The notes below the pieces were generated by a model. It made no database searches, was not told the origin of the DNA, and saw nothing but the letters and a program-made list of their open reading frames with translations. A stretch of 64,000 nucleotides of DNA, from contig JANFAH010000041.1 of NCBI GenBank assembly GCA_024663395.1, forward strand, positions 248,001 through 312,000. Direction: 5' to 3'. Shown here piece after piece: positions 58,201 to 64,000 of this stretch. Position numbers and translations under genes: made by a program. The DNA is from Pisolithus tinctorius (Eukaryota; Basidiomycota; Agaricomycetes; Boletales; Pisolithaceae). How positions within the stretch are numbered: the first letter of the stretch is position 1; the number at the start of each line of letters is the position of its first letter.

Positions 58201-61200
58201 CCGTCTTCCCGTCCGTACCTACCGGGGACCACGATATTCGCTCCTCCATCGTCGGCACATCTTGGAAACCTTGGAAAAACACTCGAGAAGTTCCATTCGT
58301 ACATCGACGGACGCATTCGCCAATTCTTGGTCCAGCAAACAGCCCATGATATCGAACAGTTATCCATCAGCATCATACAGAGAGTCAAAGATCTCGCCAG
58401 TCAAACTGTTCCCGAAGGCTTGAGCAAAGAAAAACGCGAGAAATACAGGAAGGGTTTATTGACACGCAAGAGAAAGGCGTGGAGCGACCTGCTGAAGGAA
58501 CTGAAACGTGGTGGTTTGGCTTATCACATCAAACCAGAGACTGCCAGCCAGCTAGGAGACGAGTCATGGATCCGAGGTCAACCACCAATGCCCTCCAGCA
58601 ACACCATCGCTACGGAGAAGGGTGAAATCTACTTCGATCGTTTGCGTGGATGTCTTCCTGTCCTGCGACAGGCACTTCTCAATCACCATACCGATGTAAA
58701 CACTCGGGACCTGAGTCGTGGGATATCCCTAACTGAATCAGGGTACTCTTTGGCTCTAGAAACCAGGTCGACGTATGTCTTTTGCTCCTCCGCACAGCTC
58801 TGTGGACCTGACTCTATGACACAGACTTGCCCATACGTTGTCAAACTTCACTACATTCCAGCACCAGATAAGTCGTTTACAGGCTATCGCTGATGCTCCG
58901 ACCCTTGCGCGCATCGAATCCTTCGATAAGGCTGAGTCACTTCGAATTGCCCTTAGCATTTCCACTCGCGCACTGGAAGAACTTGCTGACGCCATTCGCG
59001 CGTTCGGTCAAGCACAAGATGCTGATGTTGCAACTTTGCTTCACGATTGTCAGGCCCTTTGCTTATCATCTTGCACGTCAAGAGATCGCATGGCCCACAT
59101 TTTGGAGCATAGTCGATACGCCATGGGAGAGATGTTGCTAGGAGGTGAGTTTTATTACATACGCACGCGAGTGTGAATCGAGCTGACCTTCCTTAATAGA
59201 GGAGTATGCCACCGTCGTCGAGGCATCTCACTTGCTTGAGGCCCTCCCCACTCGTCTCAACGAGATGATGAACTCTTTCCCTCACCTTGCGCATGTTCTG
59301 GTGCCCACCGCTCAGTGGATCCGTGACCAAGGGACATTCTCTTTCCCCGTAATAAGCTCTCCTCACTTCGATCCTATCCCAGATGTAGACACGGTCATCA
59401 ACACCATACTCGTTGCAGTTCAAAATATGCTCAAAAGGCTCTCGGAATTATCTGATCCAACAGCTACCGTTTCGAGTCCGGACGAGCCCGTAGATAACTA
59501 TATCCGTAGTGGGCCTCGTGCAACTTCCCTCTTTACCTCGCTTCTGGACCTCTCTAGTATCACCCAGCGGATATCCGATATCTCTGCGGGCTTCCTCTCG
59601 CTACCACACGAGTCCCTTCAAGCCGCATTGAGACGGACACTCCCATTCTTACACTACTTCGTTGACTTTTCAGGCGAACTTCTTGAGAGCCAGGCGAGAT
59701 GGACTGCAGAACTTTTCAAACTCGACTACGTCATATGTTCAGTGGTGCACACTTTGGCCACGCGCGGATTTTGCATTCCACCTGAAACCGAGGAAGGAGA
59801 TGAGACTGCCGGGAACGAGGAAGGGAAGGAGCTGGAAGGTACCGGTATCGGGGAAGGAGCGGGCATTGAAAATGCGAGCAAGGAGATTGCGGACGAAAGC
59901 CAAGTTGAGGGGTTGCAAGGGGAGGAGAACGATATGGAGAGAGGAGAAGGGAAAGGGAAGGATGACGAAAATACGATTGAGATGAGCGAAACCTTTGAAG
60001 GGGAGATGGAAGATGTAGAGGAGGAAGAAGATGGAGACGGGGAAGAAGAGTCTCCCGAGGATGAGGAGGGCCCAGACGAGCAACTCGGCAAGCTAAACCG
60101 TGCGGATCCTAATAAGGTAGACGAGAAGCTGTGGGGAGATGAACCTGGAGAAGATGAGGAGGACCGGCAGGAGGATGAGTTGCACCAGGATCGTTCTGGA
60201 CAGGCCAGTGATGAGTCTAACGTCGTCGCGAAACAGAGAGAAGACGCGAACGGCAACAAGCAAAAAGAAGAAGCCACCAAAGAGGAGACAAAACAGGCGG
60301 GTGATGAAGGTGAGGGTGAGGAGGAGGAGGAGGAGGAGGAGGGTGCGCAGGAAGAAGAACGTGGATCTCCCAGTGCAGCCGGTGCCCCGATGGACGAACA
60401 TATTCCTGATGCCAACACGTTGGAGCTTCCCGACGACATGAATCTCGACGATGACAAAGAGGGCGGTGGTGATTTTGATATGGACGAAGACACGCCAGAG
60501 GTCGAAGAAGAAAAACAGATGGACGAGGACACGGGACAGCCAGACACTAACCCAACTCATGACACACCTACAGGTGATGATGAGACGCATTCGAGTGCCG
60601 AACCGCCTCATGCAATTGAGGAACTAGTAAACGAAATGGATGCCGATGAGGGTGATGAAAAGCAAGAAGAAAACGCAATCGCCGAGCCTGATTTAATACA
60701 TGGTGACGGAGATGCAGGGATGACGGATTGTCCTGCCCAATTGAAAGACAGCACTACGAATCCTCGAAAGGAGACCGCGTCCTCACAGTCGCAAGAAGAT
60801 ATCGCTGGTCAGGAAGCCGCAGCTGAAACTACGCAGAGGTACGCGATGCATGGCAATTGAAACCAAATTGTCATTGACTTTGTCTAGGTCTTCCGATGCA
60901 CACGCCTCGCAATCAGAACCCCAGCCTTCAAGTGATCCTGCACCGACTCAAGTCACTCCCGAAGCAGGTTCCGGATCCGACGATAATCAACCGGGCCCTG
61001 CCTACGCACAGCGCGCACCTACTTCTCCACAAGGGCCGGACCCCCTCCGCAAACTCGGGGATGCCCTTAGAGAAATACAGCAACGCTTTGACGAGATCTT
61101 CAGTGCTCATGAGCAAAGCTATCCTCAGGAACATGCTCCAAAGTCAGACGATGCTGAACAAGTGATGTACGAGCACGACGAAAACGAAGACGGCATGCAG

Positions 61201-62538
61201 GCACTCGGGCGTTCATCTGAGGAACAAGTTGCGAAGTTGAAGGAACTCACGCTTGTTGAGAGAAGTCCAGAGGAACTTGAAGTTGTTGATATAGACGCTC
61301 CTGTGCCGGAGGTGGTTGAAGCCCGAGAGGTAGCAATGGAGCATTTGCATGCTGAAAGGACAGCACATCGGAGGGACGCAGACCTGGAAGGTGCCTTTGC
61401 TCATACAGAGCGTGACGAAGCCATTCAAGGTGCCAGTGCTCAACTTCCGGTCGACCCCACCAGAACGAAGGAAAACGAATCTGAATCTGAACCTCCGTCC
61501 GTAACCAACGAGGTCGTTCGTGCCGCCCTTGAATCTCTTACGTCAAGCTCCGACGCTGTCGATCTCTCTGCGTATATGCAACTGTGGACGCTCTACACAA
61601 GTTTGACTATGCCACTTTCTATCGCACTGTGCGAGTCGCTCAGGTTGATCTTGGCCCCAACACTTGCAACAAGACTGCGAGGAGACTTTCGTACAGGCAA
61701 GCGATTGAACATGCGCCGGGTGATCGCATGGGTTGCAAGCGAATACACCAAGGACCGTATCTGGCTGCGCCGCGTGAAACCTAGTGCTAGGGCGTATCAA
61801 GTCTTACTTGCTGTGGACGATTCTGCGTCGATGCGAGGCGGCGGCGGCGGCGCAGTACACCTAGCGTATCAAACTGTCGTCCTCGTTGCGCAGGCTCTGG
61901 GACGGCTCGAAGCAGGCGAAGTCGGCGTCGCACGATTTGGTGCAGGCTGGGAACTTGTGCGTGGGTTTGGAGATGGCGCTCGAGATTGGGGTTCCTCGCC
62001 TGTATTAGGTGGACGTGTCCTGTCTGCGCTGACGTTTCAACAACAGCGAACAGATGTTGCAGGATTCCTGGAGGAATCGCTTGGAGTGCTCGAGGCTGCG
62101 CGTGAGACGGCTGGAAGTCGGGGTGCTACTAAGGACCTGTGGCAACTCGAAATCATCATTTCTGATGGAATCTGTCAGGAGCATGAACGACTACGCCGTG
62201 CGCTCCGCCGTGCAAGAAGTATGCGAGTGCTGGTGGTATTCATCGTGCTTGACGCGTTGAACGAAGGAGGCAGCACATCGGCGGCTGGAGCCAGCAACAC
62301 CACCTCAACTGTAAATTCTGCGGCGTCTACATCCTCGGGCTCCCAGTCCTCGATCTTGGCTCTCAATCAGGTGTCGTACCGACAGTCGCCGACAACGGGA
62401 CAAATGGAGCTAACGATGGAGCGGTATCTCGATTCGTTTCCCTTCGAGTACTATGTCGTGTTGAGGGATGTGGAGGCTTTACCAAGGGTGCTTGCAGATA
62501 CTCTCAGGGAATTCTTTGAGAAGGTCAATGAAGAGTAA
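46290..62538 (+). CDS. MDN1: midasin, dynein-related AAA+ ATPase of 60S ribosome assembly
   Basis: Giant nuclear ATPase (yeast Rea1/Mdn1) that strips assembly factors from pre-60S particles; about 5,140 residues here. Exons that close: 46290-46657, 46716-47237, 47298-48908, 48967-49167, 49235-51665, 51716-54247, 54328-55032, 55111-55227, 55280-55394, 55451-55610, about 55662-55820, 55870-58772, 58825-59144, 59200-60838 and 60888-62538. Six Walker A motifs run in order: SAPSSGKS (about 47455), GETGTGKTS (48573), GPTSSGKTS (50017), GETGSGKTS (50899), GSPGVGKTS (52152) and GQRDSGKTS (53081). A long linker is followed by an Asp/Glu-rich region (59.8-60.7 kb) and a C-terminal MIDAS domain with DDSASM. 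Three places between 54.2 and 55.7 kb do not splice normally: a weak GTACTC donor at 54248, an in-frame TGA at 54908, and a frame change near 55610-55676. The sixth Walker B reads VLDAANTC instead of DExN. Confidence 0.95.
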
Positions 62539-63295
62539 ATGGATTGCGACATTGTTATTATTGTGGTGTGCATATGATACTAATACAACTGTGGGTCGTA
62601 GCGCAGAATACATTGGGTGCTAATTGAAGACATGTGCAGTAAGTCGGAGTGGCAAGATTCTCCCTCCAGTACAACATCAGCACCGCGAGAAAGTTCGAAG
62701 GTTGGGACGCGTCAAGTTAGCGATTAGCATTCTTCGAGCCTATCTACTTGTCATACCCTACTCAATGGCGGCTCGACTTGAAGCAACGCCAGATTCACAG
62801 TAGGACTGGCGCGGATTAATTCGAAGGCGACATTAATGATCGGACCTGTGTTTACATAAGTACACGCGATGGTATTACGAGGAAAGGATTAGCCTCATCT
62901 TACATACGGCCGTCGCCTTGCAAATCGATGCAAGACGACTTCTGTGCAACATCGCTGTACATTCTTTCGGCGAGTCGCCCGGTGCCTCGTGTGATGCACG
63001 TGTTGGATATGACATTCCATCACGTGACTCACACTGTCTTGTACGCGTTATTGACATTTGTTTGTTCAGTGTTCGACTTACCACATTAATCCGCCGACGA
63101 GACTGGGGAACTGCAGTCAACCCCCGACAGCAACGACGACCGAAGTGCAGCTGACTGACCCGTGTCTGGTCTCGTTTCTTCAATCTCTTGGCTTGTCTTC
63201 CTGTCTGCTGTGTACTTTTACAAAAACACATTCCTAAGCATCCTAACCACACACCTCTCTTCACCAGACGAACATCCAGCCCTGACGCAATAACG
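62539..63295. other. intergenic region upstream of kinase gene
   Basis: Holds the midasin 3' end and the kinase promoter. No gene supported on either strand. Confidence 0.5.
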
Positions 63296-64000
63296 ATGGA
63301 TTCACCCCCAGACACGAACGACGTATTCTCACTCTCTGACCAACTCCTCGCCGAGCGACTTCACTTTGTTAAAGAGGTATCCTTATCTTATTCGCTTCTC
63401 GTGCGAGCAACCCCCTTACTGACGCTGCACCTCTCAAGATCGGTTTCGGTAACTGGGGCAGCGTATGGCTCTGTCGTCCAAAGTCTTCGTCTGCAAAGCA
63501 GAGAGACGTAGAGGTAGCAGTCAAGCTAGTGCACCGCTCGAAAACGCCCACCACAGCCGCGAGAGTGCGCTCTCTGTACGTCATCCATTCCTAACGCATA
63601 TATACCCCAGCATTGACGGCAAGTTCGCATAGATGGAATGAGATGAAGATAGTTCGGTCGTTCAAGCATGATCCTCATCCCTCTATCATTCCCTTTCATT
63701 CGTTCATCATAACGCCATCCTACGCACTCATCACCATGTACGTGATGTCGTCGGCATATGCGTCCCACGCTAACGCGTTTTTGTTGTTAAGGGCCTACCT
63801 CCCCACTCTAGTTCCGGTCGAAGTCTCTGAACCACGCGCAAAAGAGTGGTTCCGATCTCTTCTCTCAGGTGTACATTTCCTGCATACGCGTGGCGTCGTT
63901 CACAATGATATCAAGTATGCACACCGTCTCTCCAGTCTATATGCACTTCTAATATATACATCCCAGACCCGCCAACATACTCCTCTCTCAAGCGAACGTT
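63296..64000 (+). CDS. protein kinase, 5' part, cut by window edge
   Basis: Exons 63296-63376, 63439-63575, 63633-63737, 63792-63914 and 63967 to the edge join in phase. Visible kinase motifs: Gly-rich loop IGFGNWGSVW, the lysine in VAVKLVHRS, a helix-C region with ELWNEMKIVRSF-like sequence (WNEMKIVRSF), and the catalytic loop GVVHNDIKPANILLS. The loop has HND where most kinases have HRD, so it is a non-RD type; the Asp, Lys and Asn needed for catalysis are present. The DFG motif and C-lobe lie beyond the window. Substrate and subfamily are unknown. Introns are 48-62 nt. Confidence 0.85.

Noticed and set aside
60310..60350. GAG repeat tract as a microsatellite
   Set aside because: It encodes part of the Glu-rich linker of midasin, which is normal for the family.

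Overview
The window is nuclear DNA from a filamentous basidiomycete, most likely an Agaricomycete. Genes carry many short GT-AG introns (mostly 46-65 nt) and several tiny exons. The gene set is typical of that group: midasin, a MYND zinc-finger protein, an F-box protein, a VPS68/TMEM50 protein, a CYSTM-like cysteine-rich peptide and a DHHC palmitoyltransferase. There are no operons, no phage or bacterial features and no CRISPR array. I recognised no tRNA or rRNA gene by eye. Exon models were built by hand from splice signals and reading-frame phase; where a model closes, exon lengths and phases agree exactly.

Layout. 1-7.6 kb: gene-poor. 7.6-9.0 kb: two small candidate genes or relics on the minus strand. 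9.5-14.8 kb (+): a base-exchange type phosphatidylserine synthase followed by a large RING-H2 protein. 15.4-17.1 kb (-): transaldolase. 17.4-18.5 kb (-): gene-like relic. 19.3-19.9 kb (-): small IFI6/ISG12-like membrane protein with a 225-bp inverted-repeat element just upstream. 21.1-23.2 kb (+): MYND protein with a GC-AG intron. 24.1-24.7 kb (-): VPS68 homologue. 25.3-27.1 kb (+): F-box protein. 27.6-28.7 kb (-): HAD phosphatase with a large insertion. 28.8-32.1 kb: gene-poor with one decayed fragment. 32.1-36.3 kb (-): 1313-residue Ser-rich protein. 37.1-38.3 kb (+): glycosylated protein with a GPI-like tail. 39.8-42.5 kb: short candidate genes. 42.5-43.1 kb (+): 82-residue CYSTM-like peptide in six exons. 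44.6-46.1 kb (-): DHHC palmitoyltransferase, head-to-head with 46.3-62.5 kb (+): midasin (MDN1/REA1), about 5,140 residues. 63.3 kb to the edge (+): a protein kinase cut off by the window end.

The genes do not form one pathway. They are mostly housekeeping (ribosome assembly, pentose phosphate pathway, phospholipid synthesis, vacuolar sorting, protein lipidation) interspersed with lineage-type genes. The oddest points are a PTDSS-type synthase in a fungus, the IFI6-like gene next to the inverted repeat, an extreme exon structure in the CYSTM gene, and reading-frame breaks in two genes (one in midasin) that can be bridged only by GT...AG gaps of 15, 26 and 28 nt. I did not find a convincing new multi-gene system.
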